NCBI GenBank assembly: GCA_947565425.1
Contig: CANOFW010000010.1
Coordinates: forward strand, 1 to 64,000
Length of the DNA stretch: 64,000 nt
DNA from: an uncultured Lachnospiraceae bacterium
GTDB lineage: Bacteria > Bacillota > Clostridia > Lachnospirales > Lachnospiraceae
Direction of reading: 5' to 3'
A program made the position numbers and the translations under genes. Positions within the stretch are counted from its first letter, which is position 1. Every line of letters begins with the position of its first letter. This document shows positions 15,538 to 25,469 of this stretch, piece by piece. The notes beneath the pieces are model-generated. The model ran no database searches. It had not been told where the DNA came from and saw only the letters and a list, made by a program, of their open reading frames with translations.

Positions 15538-18500
15538 ATGGGAAAAGTGAAGAACACGCGAAAACGGCTGCTCACATTTGTGCTTGCGCTGGCAATGGTA
15601 CTCACTTCCGTGAGCTTGCCAAAGGCAACGGCTGAAGCGGCTGAAGGTGTCAAAGTCCATTTGGTGCAAATCACAAAACCAAAAGCTACGACTTTGACAT
15701 TGGCAGTAGGCGAACCTTACCGTATCAGGGTGAAGGTTAGGCCAAGGAACGCAGAGAACAAGAAACTGGAGTTCAAGTCAAGCAAGAAGAAGATTGCCAA
15801 GATTGGTAGAAAGGGTAAAATCTTCGCTTACAAGAAGGGTACAACGAAGCTTACTGTTAAGTCTACGGACGGCAGCAATCTGAAAGCAACCCTTACCTTG
15901 AAAGTAGTAGACCCGGTATTGGTTAAGAAGGTAACGCTTGACAAGAAGTCTGCTACGGTAAAGGCTGGCAAGAGCATACAGCTCACAGCTACCTGCGCGC
16001 CTAAGAACGCTACGTTCAAGAAGGTAAAATGGACATCTTCTAATAAGAAGGTTGCTACCGTTGGCATCAAGGGCGTTGTAAAAGGCGTTAAGGGCGGTAA
16101 AGTTACAATTACCGCAACATCCACGGACGGCACCAATAAGAAGGCTTCTGCTACGGTGACCGTGTTGAATAAGGTGCCGGTTAAGAGTGTGACGCTCGAC
16201 AAGACGAGCGCAACTGTTGATGCTGGCAAGACAACTACGCTGAAAGCGACTGTCGCACCTGCAAACGCTACCGATAAGAGCGTGGTATGGGAGTCTTCCG
16301 ATACGCAGGTTGCCACTGTTTCCAGCCAGGGTGTTGTGACAGGTATCAAGGCTGGTACAGCTAAGATTACTGCAACAGCAAACGATGGCACAGAGAAGCA
16401 GGCTGCTTGCACGGTAACAGTAAAGAATGCTACTAAGACTCTGGATAGCATTGCTGTTACAAAAGAACCCACGAAGAAAGATTATTTCGTAGGCGATAAG
16501 TTCGATCCGGCAGGCATGGAAGTTACAGCAACTTATTCTGACGGCAGCAAGAAAGTGCTTGAGCAGGCAGATTACAAGCTTACTCCGGCAACCACGGCTT
16601 CCTTAAGAGTGACGGACAAGGCAGTGACGATTAGCTACACGGAAGGAGCAGTTACTAAGACAGCAACAACACCGATTTCTGTAAAAGTGAAACCGACAGT
16701 AAAGAGCATTGAGCTCACAACCCAGCCGACGAAGAAGACTTATGTAGAGGGCGAAGAATTTGATCCGGCAGGAATGGTAATCACAGCAACGCTTACAGAC
16801 AATACGACGAAAGAGATTACAGCTGATTGTACATACTCCAAAGATCCGTTGGCAGTAACCGTAAAGGACGAGAATACGATCTTTACAATCTCCTACAAGG
16901 TTAGCAGTTCTAAGACCTTGACGGTAGACGTTCCGATCCTTGTTACAGCAAAAGATCCGCTCAAGTCTATCAGCGCAGAGCTTTTGAAGACTGTACTGGA
17001 GAAAGAGGGCGCATGTTTCAACGATGACGATGTAAAGGTAACCGCAACATTTGAGAGCGGTAAGACGGCAGTGATCAGCATGAACGACTGTACCGTAGAT
17101 CCCGCTGCGTTTACTAAAGACACAACAAGCGCGACTATTACATATCGTTACGGCGGCGTTGATAAGTCTGTAAGAGTAGAAGGCTTCACAGTAACATCTT
17201 ATCGTGAGAGATATACGTTTGAGGATGCTAAGACAGTAGGAACTGTTGTAAAACGTGCGAATGAAAGCGGCAATGCAGTACCTACCGAAGACAATGCAGG
17301 CGACGTACAGCTTGAATTTGTGGACGGCGTGAATGGCAAGGCGCTCAAGATGGATGGTAAGTTTGGCCTCAGGCTTGATAAGATTGCTGGAACTGCCTCC
17401 AAGAACTATAGTATCTCCGCATGGTTCAAACCGGATGGAAATCTGAATCCGAACCAGGCGCTGATTATTTCTACCGCTAACAAGTTTGGTCTTACAGACG
17501 GGCTGCCAGAGACTTGGTGTGCAATTGCAGGTAACGATCCGAACGGAACGACGCCTCCATCTGACAACAAGCTGAAACTTTGGTCTTATGACAAAGATAT
17601 TTCATGGTCAGTAATTGGTAGAACTGCAACTGCGATTCCGGTAGGCGCAGACGCAGGTTGGACACACGTTGCACTTGTAGTTGACAATGCAGGCGAGGCA
17701 GAAGATAACTATGCAACTGGTACGCTCTATGTAAATGGTAAGAAAGTTACATCCGGCAAAGTACGCAACGAGAAGAATGAGTTGATGAAGACTTACGTTG
17801 GTGTAACTGGCTGGACGGCTGACGGATATTTCAAGGGTCTTGTAGACGAGCTGGTATTTACCAACGAAGTTCTGACAGATGCAGAAGTAGAGGCATATTA
17901 TCTTGAGAATGCCGGCAACAGCGGTACACAGCTTGGAACAATTACAGCGGTAACACCGGAAGAAAATGCAGAGGTAAACGTTATTTACGGAACAAGCCTT
18001 GCAGACGTGAAACGTCAGCTTGAGAAGATTACATTTGAGGCAACCGTAGAAGGTAAGGAAGAGAAAGTTACACTTACCACCAAGGCAAATATGTGGACCG
18101 TGGAAGGTTATGAAGTTACTTCCACAGCAGATGCGAAAGCTTCTGTAACATTGCAGGCTCCAGACGGCTATCTGTTTAAAGATGGCGACGGCACATCCCT
18201 GACAATGACACGTACTTTAACAATTAAGATTCAGAATCCGGCAACGATCACTGAGGTAACACCATCTCAGACAGAGATTACCGTGCCTTTCAGGGAGCCG
18301 GAAGACGCTATTAAAGAACAGCTTGCTGCATTGACATTTGCAGTGACAACCAGTGATGAAAGCGCATATGAGATTGCTAATGCAGCATCACTGTGGACCT
18401 TGACAAAAGAAGAAGGCGGCTATAAGGCAGCATTTGATTTAGGTACACCGAAGGCAGGTTACAAGTATGCAGACGGCTTGAAGGTAGAAGTAGCAGTCAA

Positions 18501-20940
18501 AGAGGAGCAGCCTGCTCTGATTACTGGATTGACCGTAGATCCGAATGCAATTGAAGTAGCTTTCGGCATTTCTGAGGACGCCGTGAAAGCAGAACTTGCG
18601 AAATTAGCAATTACTGCACAGGTGACAACTGGCGAAGCTCCGGCTATCGCTAACGCAGCAGAACTTTGGACAATTACTGATTATGCGGCTGAGACGGCAG
18701 GAACATACACTGCTAAAGCTACAATTGCGGCTCCGACCGGATTTGATTTCGGCGAAGGCGTAAGCGCTGAGATTACTGTTACAGTAACCGTTAAAGAAGC
18801 AGGCGCGCATGTTCTGGACAGCATCAGAGTTACGACAAATCCGACAAAGATGAACTACATTGTCGGCGATGATTTTGATGCGACTGGTATGGTAGTGACA
18901 GCTCATTATGCAGACGGCGCTGATGAAGACGTGACAGATAAAGTAATTGTAGCCTCAACAGATATGGTATTGGGCAAGAATAACGTTGAGATTTCTTACT
19001 CAGAAGGTGAAGCAGATGCAGTTGTTGAGAAGACCTGTACGCTGGAAGTAGAAGCAGTTAAGGTAGAAGACGGCGCGGCTGTACACTATGGATTTGAAGA
19101 GAGCCTGGCAGACAGCAAGGGCGGGCCAAGCGCTGTTATGGCTACAAATAAAACGATGGTGGATAACACAAACGAGCCGACTTATACAAATGGTTTGAAA
19201 GGCAAAGGCGTTTCACTTGGAGAAGAAGAATGGGGCGATGTCATCAGACTTGGACGTTCCGTAACAAGTAATAATTTCTCCATTAACATCTGGGCAAATC
19301 CGAGGACGTTGACAAGAAGGTTTGCTGTGTTGTTGAACGGATTGCCAGAGAATGCGCCGGCTAACAGACAGCTTGCTATTTATACTTGCTGTAACGGTGT
19401 TGCTCAGGATTTAAGATTCTGTATTGGAAATAATGAAGAAAAAGACGTAAAAGGTGTTTCAGGTTGGGGTACTGGCAAATGGTCCATGGTTACTTGGGTC
19501 AATACGGCTGACAGAATTCATGTATACGTGAACGGTGAAGAGATACTCAATGTTGAGAGCAAGGTTAATGTTGCCAACTTGAAAAAACTCTTTATCAGCG
19601 GTAGTCCGTATGACCAGACATTTGATGGGTACATTGACGAAGTTAGTATTTATGACTCTTCTTTGAAACAGAGTCAGGTTAAAGCGCTTTATAACACGAT
19701 TAAACCTACCATTGCAAACATCAGCGTGGACGCAAAGGCAGAAGACTTTACTTTCTTGTCAAGTGTATTGGGAGACAGTGTAGATCCAATTCAGGAAGCG
19801 TTGAAAGCATTGAAGATTAATGTTGACATGGTAGTTGGTGAAGCGCCAGTATTTGATAATACGGAAGACTGGACGCTGACTGAGACAGAAACCGGCTACA
19901 AGGCAACGAAGAAACTGACCATACCGGAAGGATATGAAGTGGCTGAAGGCGTAAGCGATACGCTGGAAGTAAATGTTATTGTAAAGAATGCTGTGCTGGA
20001 GTCCATTGCAGTTACAACCCCGCCAAGTAAGTTATCTTATTACATCGGTGAGGAATTTGACCCAGCAGGTATGGTTGTCACAGCAACATATGATGATGAA
20101 TCAACAAAAGATGTGACGAATAAGGTTACCATTACGTCTGAGAAAGTTGTAACACCAGAGGATGGTGCGGCAGCCGACAAGCAGGTAATTACCATCAGTT
20201 ATACGGAGGGTGAGAAGACCCAGACAACAACGCTGGAAATCACGGTTGAAGATCCTATTGCTGCAATGAACGCTGCCAGAACAGGTTATTTCACTTTTGA
20301 TGATGGATTGAAGAATGAAATTACCGGAGGAAATGCAGAAGAAGCAATATTAAGCAGTCAGGCAGATGGGGCAGCAGTTGCCTATAGTGATGCTGGAGTA
20401 AAAGGGAAAGCGTTGAAAGTTTCCGGACCTAAAGGTAAGGGAATTAAGCTGGATACCAAGATTGCGGATACCGCGAATTACACGATTTCCATGTGGGTAA
20501 AAGCAGTAGATCTTGGAGCAACCGCAGATCAGGGCCACGCACCAGTGCTTTTCATGCAGGGAGCTTCTGGCTATCAGAATACCTGGTTTTCCAATATGGC
20601 TAATAATCCGGAGCATTTCTTTATCAGAGGAGCCGACTGGAATCACAGAGACGGTCATGAATCCGGGAATCAGACAGGTGTATTAGTAAATAACACATGG
20701 AAGATGATTACTTTGTCAGTAGCAAATAATGCGGCGACATTCTATGTGGATGGAGTTGAAAAGTTCAAGATGACTATGTATCATGGAACGGACGGCACTC
20801 TGTATCTTGGAACTTGCCCATACGATTGGACATTTAATGCAGAGTATGATGAAGTAAGTATTTACAATCAGCCGTTAGCAGCAGTGCAGGTTGGCTTACT
20901 CTATAATAGCTCAAAACCGGCAGAGGTTCCAGCTGAATAA
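15538..20940 (+). CDS. Large secreted protein with BIG2, BIG3-like and three LamG-type domains
   Basis: 1800-residue exported protein. Signal peptide 1-36 (basic start, core FVLALAMVLTSVSL, cleavage after AEA). Three BIG2 modules cover roughly residues 45-300 (VKWTSSNKKVATV and VVWESSDTQVATV are typical). BIG3-like modules with the FDPAGM or FDATGM motif follow near residues 320, 405, 1115 and 1510. Three concanavalin/LamG-like lectin domains start near residues 558, 1180 and 1582, each ending in a VDELVF/IDEVSIY/YDEVSIY strand. Start ATG 15538 has GGAGAG upstream. No LPxTG, SLH or C-terminal membrane segment is visible, so the way it stays on the surface, if it does, is unclear. The domain set suggests a glycan-binding adhesin; this is inference. 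Confidence 0.8.
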   Translation: MGKVKNTRKRLLTFVLALAMVLTSVSLPKATAEAAEGVKVHLVQITKPKATTLTLAVGEPYRIRVKVRPRNAENKKLEFKSSKKKIAKIGRKGKIFAYKKGTTKLTVKSTDGSNLKATLTLKVVDPVLVKKVTLDKKSATVKAGKSIQLTATCAPKNATFKKVKWTSSNKKVATVGIKGVVKGVKGGKVTITATSTDGTNKKASATVTVLNKVPVKSVTLDKTSATVDAGKTTTLKATVAPANATDKSVVWESSDTQVATVSSQGVVTGIKAGTAKITATANDGTEKQAACTVTVKNATKTLDSIAVTKEPTKKDYFVGDKFDPAGMEVTATYSDGSKKVLEQADYKLTPATTASLRVTDKAVTISYTEGAVTKTATTPISVKVKPTVKSIELTTQPTKKTYVEGEEFDPAGMVITATLTDNTTKEITADCTYSKDPLAVTVKDENTIFTISYKVSSSKTLTVDVPILVTAKDPLKSISAELLKTVLEKEGACFNDDDVKVTATFESGKTAVISMNDCTVDPAAFTKDTTSATITYRYGGVDKSVRVEGFTVTSYRERYTFEDAKTVGTVVKRANESGNAVPTEDNAGDVQLEFVDGVNGKALKMDGKFGLRLDKIAGTASKNYSISAWFKPDGNLNPNQALIISTANKFGLTDGLPETWCAIAGNDPNGTTPPSDNKLKLWSYDKDISWSVIGRTATAIPVGADAGWTHVALVVDNAGEAEDNYATGTLYVNGKKVTSGKVRNEKNELMKTYVGVTGWTADGYFKGLVDELVFTNEVLTDAEVEAYYLENAGNSGTQLGTITAVTPEENAEVNVIYGTSLADVKRQLEKITFEATVEGKEEKVTLTTKANMWTVEGYEVTSTADAKASVTLQAPDGYLFKDGDGTSLTMTRTLTIKIQNPATITEVTPSQTEITVPFREPEDAIKEQLAALTFAVTTSDESAYEIANAASLWTLTKEEGGYKAAFDLGTPKAGYKYADGLKVEVAVKEEQPALITGLTVDPNAIEVAFGISEDAVKAELAKLAITAQVTTGEAPAIANAAELWTITDYAAETAGTYTAKATIAAPTGFDFGEGVSAEITVTVTVKEAGAHVLDSIRVTTNPTKMNYIVGDDFDATGMVVTAHYADGADEDVTDKVIVASTDMVLGKNNVEISYSEGEADAVVEKTCTLEVEAVKVEDGAAVHYGFEESLADSKGGPSAVMATNKTMVDNTNEPTYTNGLKGKGVSLGEEEWGDVIRLGRSVTSNNFSINIWANPRTLTRRFAVLLNGLPENAPANRQLAIYTCCNGVAQDLRFCIGNNEEKDVKGVSGWGTGKWSMVTWVNTADRIHVYVNGEEILNVESKVNVANLKKLFISGSPYDQTFDGYIDEVSIYDSSLKQSQVKALYNTIKPTIANISVDAKAEDFTFLSSVLGDSVDPIQEALKALKINVDMVVGEAPVFDNTEDWTLTETETGYKATKKLTIPEGYEVAEGVSDTLEVNVIVKNAVLESIAVTTPPSKLSYYIGEEFDPAGMVVTATYDDESTKDVTNKVTITSEKVVTPEDGAAADKQVITISYTEGEKTQTTTLEITVEDPIAAMNAARTGYFTFDDGLKNEITGGNAEEAILSSQADGAAVAYSDAGVKGKALKVSGPKGKGIKLDTKIADTANYTISMWVKAVDLGATADQGHAPVLFMQGASGYQNTWFSNMANNPEHFFIRGADWNHRDGHESGNQTGVLVNNTWKMITLSVANNAATFYVDGVEKFKMTMYHGTDGTLYLGTCPYDWTFNAEYDEVSIYNQPLAAVQVGLLYNSSKPAEVPAE

Positions 20941-21118
20941 TACGCTGCGAAACAACACAAAAGAACCTGAAAAGGTGAACGTACAAAAGAGAAAATCCCC
21001 CTCTCAGGCTGGCGTTCCGATGGAAACGCCGCCTGGCGCGGAGGAGAAATGAAGAAATTCCGGTTCGCCGGGCGTCTGCGCTTCACAGCGTTGTGCCCTG
21101 GCGGACCGGAAATTTTTC
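20941..21118 (+). terminator. Intergenic hairpins including a strong terminator-like stem
   Basis: Directly after the LamG gene lies a small stem (GGCGTTCC / GGAAACGCC near 21010-21030). A longer, partly mismatched GC-rich stem-loop follows, with outer arms 21058-21064 and 21105-21111, trailed by an AATTTTTC tract. The larger stem can end transcription. The region runs directly into the palindromic repeat at 21119. Confidence 0.55.
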
Positions 21119-21202
21119 ATCTTATAGGAAAGTATTTGCCACACTAAAGTATGAAAGTGTTTTCCCATAAGATGAAAAATTATGAGCACTCGCACAAGAG
21201 GA
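21119..21202 (+). repeat. Palindromic intergenic repeat with directional tail, copy A
   Basis: Terminal arms ATCTTATAGG / CCATAAGAT flank an inner CACACT...AGTGT dyad, followed by the tail GAGCACTCGCACAAGAGG. The same arrangement occurs at 23798 and 43884. In this copy the tail AAGAGGAG supplies the ribosome binding site of the methylase gene that starts at 21210. Confidence 0.75.
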
Positions 21203-21209
21203 GAATACC

Positions 21210-23219
21210 ATGGGATATTTCAGAGATGATGCGGAGTATTTATCGTTAAAGGAGCTTTGTGGAGAGTTGTCTATTTCTACGGCAACGGGACAAAATTGGC
21301 TGAAGCTGGGGAAGCTGACCCCTCAATATACAGAGAAAGCGCCGTTCTTTCGCAGAGATTATGTGGAAAATTTAAAAAGTGAAATAAAGTCTGGCAGGAA
21401 TGAAGCCTTAAAAAGCAGGCGCAATAAAAAATACGTTTCAGGCAATGCCTTTTATCACGCATATGTTTCTGAGAATTGTAAAAATCTTGCTCTTCTTGAG
21501 AAGATGCTTTGCATGGTTGAGAAAGAAAAAATTGTCTTAGATATGCCCATGATTCAATGCATCGTAGCGGATTGTGCACTTCATTTATTGTCTGAAAAGT
21601 CGGGAATTCGTGCAAAAGAGGGAACCTACTATTTGTATGAATATCTAAAGGGCGAACTGGAAGTTTCTAAGTACCATACGTTGATAGACGCTCTGATTGC
21701 GGACAAAAAGGCTGCGCTGAATTTGTGCCAGAAATATCCGTATTTATTTCATCTTGATTATATTTATGAAAAAAATGAGGATATTTTAGGACTTATTTAC
21801 ATTTCCTGTAGAAATGCCGGTATACGCAAAACAGCGGGCTTGTATTATACTCCAACCAAAGTGGTGAAAGCATTAATTTCTAATCTAAACACTGCTGCCA
21901 AGGGTAAGATATTAGATCCCAGTTGTGGAACCGGAAATTTCTTGTTGCAGCTTCCAGAGACCGTACCGTTTGATAATATTTATGGAAACGATATTGATAT
22001 AGTTAGTGTGAAAATTGCACGTCTGAATATGGCGTTGAAATATCCGCAAGAAAGTATTGAGCGTATTTGTAAGCACATTACGGCGTTGGATTATTTGACA
22101 GCCTATCGGGAGACGGGATTTCAGTCAATTATAGGCAATCCCCCCTGGGGGTATGAATTTTCGGAGGATGAAAAGTCAGTATTAAAAAAGCAATATAGAA
22201 CTGCCGCGGGCAAGAACTTGGAATCGTATGATTTGTTTGTGGAGCGTGCGCTTTCTGGATTGAGCGATAAAGGTCAGTTATCCTTTGTATTGCCGGAAGC
22301 AATTTTAAATGTAAAGGCACATACGAATATTAGAAAAATGATACTCGGCAAAAGTGTTATCAAAAGCATAGAATTTTTAGGCAACGTCTTTGACGGAGTA
22401 CAATGCCCGTGTATTATATTGCAGCTCTTACGTACAGACAAGCCTTTTTCTACCGCAGGCATGAAAATCAAAGACAGGAACCGTTCGTTTGAAATCGGCA
22501 GTGAAAGGGCAGTGACGTCGGAATGCTTTAGTTTTACGACAACGGATTTAGAATATGCCATATTAGAGAAAATCAAAAGGACAGGAAATGCTGTGACATT
22601 GGCGGGGAATGCCAGCTTTGCACTGGGAATTGTAACCGGAAACAATAAAAAGTATCTTTCGTCTCATAAAACGGATGAGAACGAGATTGTACTCAAGGGC
22701 TCAGATATCAATCTATATCATGTCAATGCTCCAGAGAATTACATTGTCTTTCAGCCGGAAAATTATCAGCAAGTTGCTCCGGTAGAATTGTATCGGGCGC
22801 CGGAGAAGTTGCTGTATCGTTTTATATGCAGCCGCTTGATATTTGCATATGATGACCAGAGGACGCTTACATTAAATAGCTGTAATATTTTGATTCCCAA
22901 ATTGAAGGGCGCAAAAATGAAATATATACTTGCCGTGTTAAACGCAAGCGTTGCGCAATTTCTATATCAGAAAGAATTTCATTCCCTCAAAGTATTACGC
23001 TCACACATCGAGCGCATACCCATTCCGATTGTAAGTGAATCTGTGCAGAATGAAATTATTGCCGTTACGGATTTACTGATACGAGGCGTGGATGTTGCGG
23101 CTGCCAAAGATGCTTACGATAAACTAGATCAGCTCATTTTTCAGGCGTTTCAATTAACGCCTTCTGAACAAGAGGTTATCAAATCGTCTGTAGGCGATAT
23201 GGGGAAATTTTTAGCATAA
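21210..23219 (+). CDS. Orphan N6-adenine DNA methyltransferase (Eco57I/TaqI-like)
   Basis: DNA methylase of 669 residues. The N-terminus carries a helix-turn-helix-like segment (LSLKELCGELSISTATGQNW). Methylase motif X/TAG region GLYYTPTKVVKAL precedes the SAM-binding motif I DPSCGTGNFL (about residue 236). Catalytic motif IV is NPPWGYEF near residue 309. The C-terminal third looks like a TaqI-type target recognition region, ending KVLRSHIERIPIP. No endonuclease motif is seen inside the protein, and neighbours contain no restriction enzyme, so it is called orphan. The start has AAGAGGAG 7 bases upstream, provided by repeat copy A. Confidence 0.85.
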   Translation: MGYFRDDAEYLSLKELCGELSISTATGQNWLKLGKLTPQYTEKAPFFRRDYVENLKSEIKSGRNEALKSRRNKKYVSGNAFYHAYVSENCKNLALLEKMLCMVEKEKIVLDMPMIQCIVADCALHLLSEKSGIRAKEGTYYLYEYLKGELEVSKYHTLIDALIADKKAALNLCQKYPYLFHLDYIYEKNEDILGLIYISCRNAGIRKTAGLYYTPTKVVKALISNLNTAAKGKILDPSCGTGNFLLQLPETVPFDNIYGNDIDIVSVKIARLNMALKYPQESIERICKHITALDYLTAYRETGFQSIIGNPPWGYEFSEDEKSVLKKQYRTAAGKNLESYDLFVERALSGLSDKGQLSFVLPEAILNVKAHTNIRKMILGKSVIKSIEFLGNVFDGVQCPCIILQLLRTDKPFSTAGMKIKDRNRSFEIGSERAVTSECFSFTTTDLEYAILEKIKRTGNAVTLAGNASFALGIVTGNNKKYLSSHKTDENEIVLKGSDINLYHVNAPENYIVFQPENYQQVAPVELYRAPEKLLYRFICSRLIFAYDDQRTLTLNSCNILIPKLKGAKMKYILAVLNASVAQFLYQKEFHSLKVLRSHIERIPIPIVSESVQNEIIAVTDLLIRGVDVAAAKDAYDKLDQLIFQAFQLTPSEQEVIKSSVGDMGKFLA

Positions 23220-23266
23220 GAGCTGTAATTTTGCAGTATTTTAGTAGCAAAAGGTCTTGTTGCCTC

Positions 23267-23295
23267 TTGCCTTTTGGAAAAAGGTATGGTAAAAT
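23267..23295 (+). promoter_or_regulatory. Promoter of rplS
   Basis: TTGCCT (23267-23272), a 17-base spacer and an extended TGG-TAAAAT -10 box (23290-23295). Confidence 0.65.
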
Positions 23296-23302
23296 ACTGT
23301 CT

Positions 23303-23375
23303 TGTGAGACAAGAAGATGATGGTCCTCTGTTACCGCGTGTATTAAGAACATCTAATGAAATAGGAGGTCACAGA
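23303..23375 (+). ncRNA. rplS 5' leader, candidate L19 leader
   Basis: About 75 transcribed bases lie between the promoter and the rplS start, containing a short hairpin (CTTGTGAGACAAG) near 23301-23313. An L19 leader RNA is known in Firmicutes; position and size fit, but the conserved structure could not be confirmed by eye. Confidence 0.35.
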
Positions 23376-23729
23376 ATGAACGCAACAGAAATTATTAAGA
23401 GCATTGAGCAGGAACAGTTGAAGCCGCAGGTAGACGAATTCCGCGTAGGCGACACCGTTAGAGTGTACGGTAAGATCAAAGAGGGAAACCGTGAGAGAAT
23501 CCAGGTTTTCGAGGGAATTGTCTTAAAGAGGCAGGGCGGAAGCAGCCGTGAGACTTTCACAGTAAGGAAGTTTTCTAATGGCGTCGGCGTAGAGAAGACA
23601 TGGCCGCTGCATTCTCCCAACGTAGAGAAGATTGAAGTTGTCCGTTACGGTAAGGTAAGACGTGCGAAGTTGAATTACCTGAGAGGCCGTGTAGGAAAGA
23701 GAGCGAAAGTAAAAGAATTAGTGAAATAA
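23376..23729 (+). CDS. rplS: 50S ribosomal protein L19
   Basis: Ribosomal protein at the 30S-50S interface; 117 residues, full length. Family-typical stretches: [50 protein letters not shown] and [22 protein letters not shown] at 23363-23368 fits ATG 23376. It opens the conserved block with lepB, ylqF and rnhB but has its own terminator. Confidence 0.97.
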   Translation: MNATEIIKSIEQEQLKPQVDEFRVGDTVRVYGKIKEGNRERIQVFEGIVLKRQGGSSRETFTVRKFSNGVGVEKTWPLHSPNVEKIEVVRYGKVRRAKLNYLRGRVGKRAKVKELVK

Positions 23730-23752
23730 TCCAAGGCAGAGATGAATCATGG

Positions 23753-23788
23753 GAAGGGACAACTACGACGGTATTTGTTCCTTCTTTT
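23753..23788 (+). terminator. rplS terminator
   Basis: Stem GAAGGGACAA (23753-23762) with TTGTTCCTTC (23775-23784), one G-T pair, 12-base loop, then TTTT. It sits 23 bases after the rplS stop. Confidence 0.75.
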
Positions 23789-23797
23789 GTATCTTTT

Positions 23798-23883
23798 ATC
23801 TTATAGCAAAGACATTGTCACACTTAACGTGTGAAAGAGCCTTTTCAATAAGATAAAAATGATTATGCGCACTCGCACAAGAG
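23798..23883 (+). repeat. Palindromic intergenic repeat with directional tail, copy B
   Basis: Arms ATCTTATAGCAAA / TTTTCAATAAGAT, inner TCACACTTAACGTGTGA dyad, tail TGCGCACTCGCACAAGAG. The tail reaches into an upstream in-frame extension of lepB (from ATG 23859), which is why that longer start is not accepted. Confidence 0.75.
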
Positions 23884-23909
23884 CAGCGAACAGGCAGGAG
23901 CAGCAGAAT

Positions 23910-24494
23910 ATGAGAAGACGAACAGCAGGGCTGAGTTTTTACCGGGAAAAAAAGAAAATTAATATAGGTCTGCTGAAAGAAATAGCAGTCTGGATTGTGG
24001 AGATTCTCTTGACGATTGTGGCGGCAATAATTATGGTGTCCTTTTTTGGATTTCGTGTATCGGTCATCGGGCCGTCTATGTCACCGACGTTGGAGAATGG
24101 AGAGAAGGTTCTGGTCAACCGTTTTGTGTACAAACTGTTTGACCCCAAGCAGAATGACTTGATTGTATTTCAACCCAACGGCAATGAGAAATCCCATTAC
24201 TACGTAAAGCGTGTGATTGCGCTGCCCGGAGACACGGTGCAGATTAAAGACGGCAAAGTGTATGTCAATGGGGAGCCTCTTGCGGAGGGCGCGGATGCAG
24301 AGAAGATAGAGAGTGCTATGATGGCGGAGAATGAAATTGTTGTCGGTGAAGACGAGTATTTTGTGCTGGGAGATAACCGCAACAATAGTGAAGACAGCCG
24401 CTATGCCAGCATTGGCAATGTGAAGAAAGATCATATTACAGGGGAGGCGTGGATGGTTGTCTATCCCTTTGATCGAATTGGGATGTTGAAATAG
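23910..24494 (+). CDS. lepB: Signal peptidase I (first of two)
   Basis: Membrane serine/lysine protease that removes signal peptides after Sec or Tat export. 194 residues from ATG 23910, which has AGGAG 9 bases upstream; a longer reading from 23859 would be encoded by repeat copy B. One N-terminal transmembrane segment (about residues 27-47). Catalytic Ser56 in GPSMSPTL, Lys100 in YYVKRVIALPGDTV, then the GDNRNNSEDSRY box. SipS-like Gram-positive type. Confidence 0.93.
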   Translation: MRRRTAGLSFYREKKKINIGLLKEIAVWIVEILLTIVAAIIMVSFFGFRVSVIGPSMSPTLENGEKVLVNRFVYKLFDPKQNDLIVFQPNGNEKSHYYVKRVIALPGDTVQIKDGKVYVNGEPLAEGADAEKIESAMMAENEIVVGEDEYFVLGDNRNNSEDSRYASIGNVKKDHITGEAWMVVYPFDRIGMLK

Positions 24495-24533
24495 CAATTT
24501 TTTTGCTTACAAACTTATACGAGGAGGTAAGAC

Positions 24534-25385
24534 ATGCATTTTCAATGGTATCCGGGACATATGACGAAGGCAAAGCGTCAAATGCAAGAGGATATAAAGC
24601 TGATAGATTTGGTGATTGAGCTGGTGGACGCCCGCGTACCGCTCAGCAGCCGGAACCCTGACATTGATGAATTGGGAAGGCAGAAGGCGAGACTGATATT
24701 GATGAATAAGGCGGATCTTGCCGACGAGGAGCAAAATCAGGCATGGGCAGCGTATTTCAAGGAAAAGGGTTTTTTTGTGGTCAAGCTGGACGCTAGGACC
24801 AAGGCAGGTATGAAAACCATTAGCAGCGTAATTATGGACGCCTGTAAGGAGAAGATTGAGCGCGACCGCAGGCGTGGAATTAAGAATCGTCCAGTACGCG
24901 CAATGGTTGTGGGGATTCCCAATGTCGGCAAATCTACCTTTATCAATACCTATGCGGGAAAGGCATGTGCAAAGACGGGCAATAAGCCGGGGGTCACCAA
25001 AGGGAAGCAATGGATTCGTCTCAATAAAAATGTAGAGCTTTTGGACACGCCGGGAATTTTATGGCCCAAGTTTGAAGATCAGAGGGTCGGACTGTATCTG
25101 GCGTTTGTCGGTTCCATCAAAGATGAGCTTCTCAATATTGACGAATTATCTTTGGAGTTGATTAAGATTTTGCAGGCGAACTATCCAGGAGTGTTGGCGC
25201 AGCGCTATGAGGTTGTGGAAGAACAGACGCCGGCGAAGGTTTTGCAGGAGATTGCCGGGAATCGTAACTGTGTAAAAAAGGGCGGTGAACTGGACTACAG
25301 CAAGGCATCGGCGCTTGTGATAGATGAGTTTCGCAGCGGCAGGCTGGGAAAAATAACACTTGAATTTCCCAGGCAGCAGAGCTAA
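24534..25385 (+). CDS. ylqF: Ribosome biogenesis GTPase YlqF/RbgA
   Basis: GTPase for late 50S assembly. 283 residues. Circularly permuted G-motif order: NKADL (G4) near residue 61, then GIPNVGKSTFIN (G1) near residue 127, GVTKGKQW (G2) and DTPGIL (G3). N-terminal FQWYPGHMTKAKRQM is diagnostic. GAGGAGG-type site (GAGGAGGT) before the ATG. Position between signal peptidase and rnhB matches Bacillus-type synteny. Confidence 0.95.
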   Translation: MHFQWYPGHMTKAKRQMQEDIKLIDLVIELVDARVPLSSRNPDIDELGRQKARLILMNKADLADEEQNQAWAAYFKEKGFFVVKLDARTKAGMKTISSVIMDACKEKIERDRRRGIKNRPVRAMVVGIPNVGKSTFINTYAGKACAKTGNKPGVTKGKQWIRLNKNVELLDTPGILWPKFEDQRVGLYLAFVGSIKDELLNIDELSLELIKILQANYPGVLAQRYEVVEEQTPAKVLQEIAGNRNCVKKGGELDYSKASALVIDEFRSGRLGKITLEFPRQQS

Positions 25386-25469
25386 AATATAGATAATCAG
25401 GGTAACCGGTATCAGAAATATATCAATTATGCTGTTATACTGGAAATACAGGAATAAGGATGAGAAGAT

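Noticed and set aside
15828-16472. Hydrophobic 214-codon minus-strand frame
   Set aside because: Antisense of the Lys/Thr-rich BIG2 repeats; hydrophobicity comes from complementing ACN/AAG codons.
23859-23909. Longer N-terminus of the first lepB
   Set aside because: The extra codons come from the tail of palindromic repeat copy B; ATG 23910 has AGGAG at good spacing.
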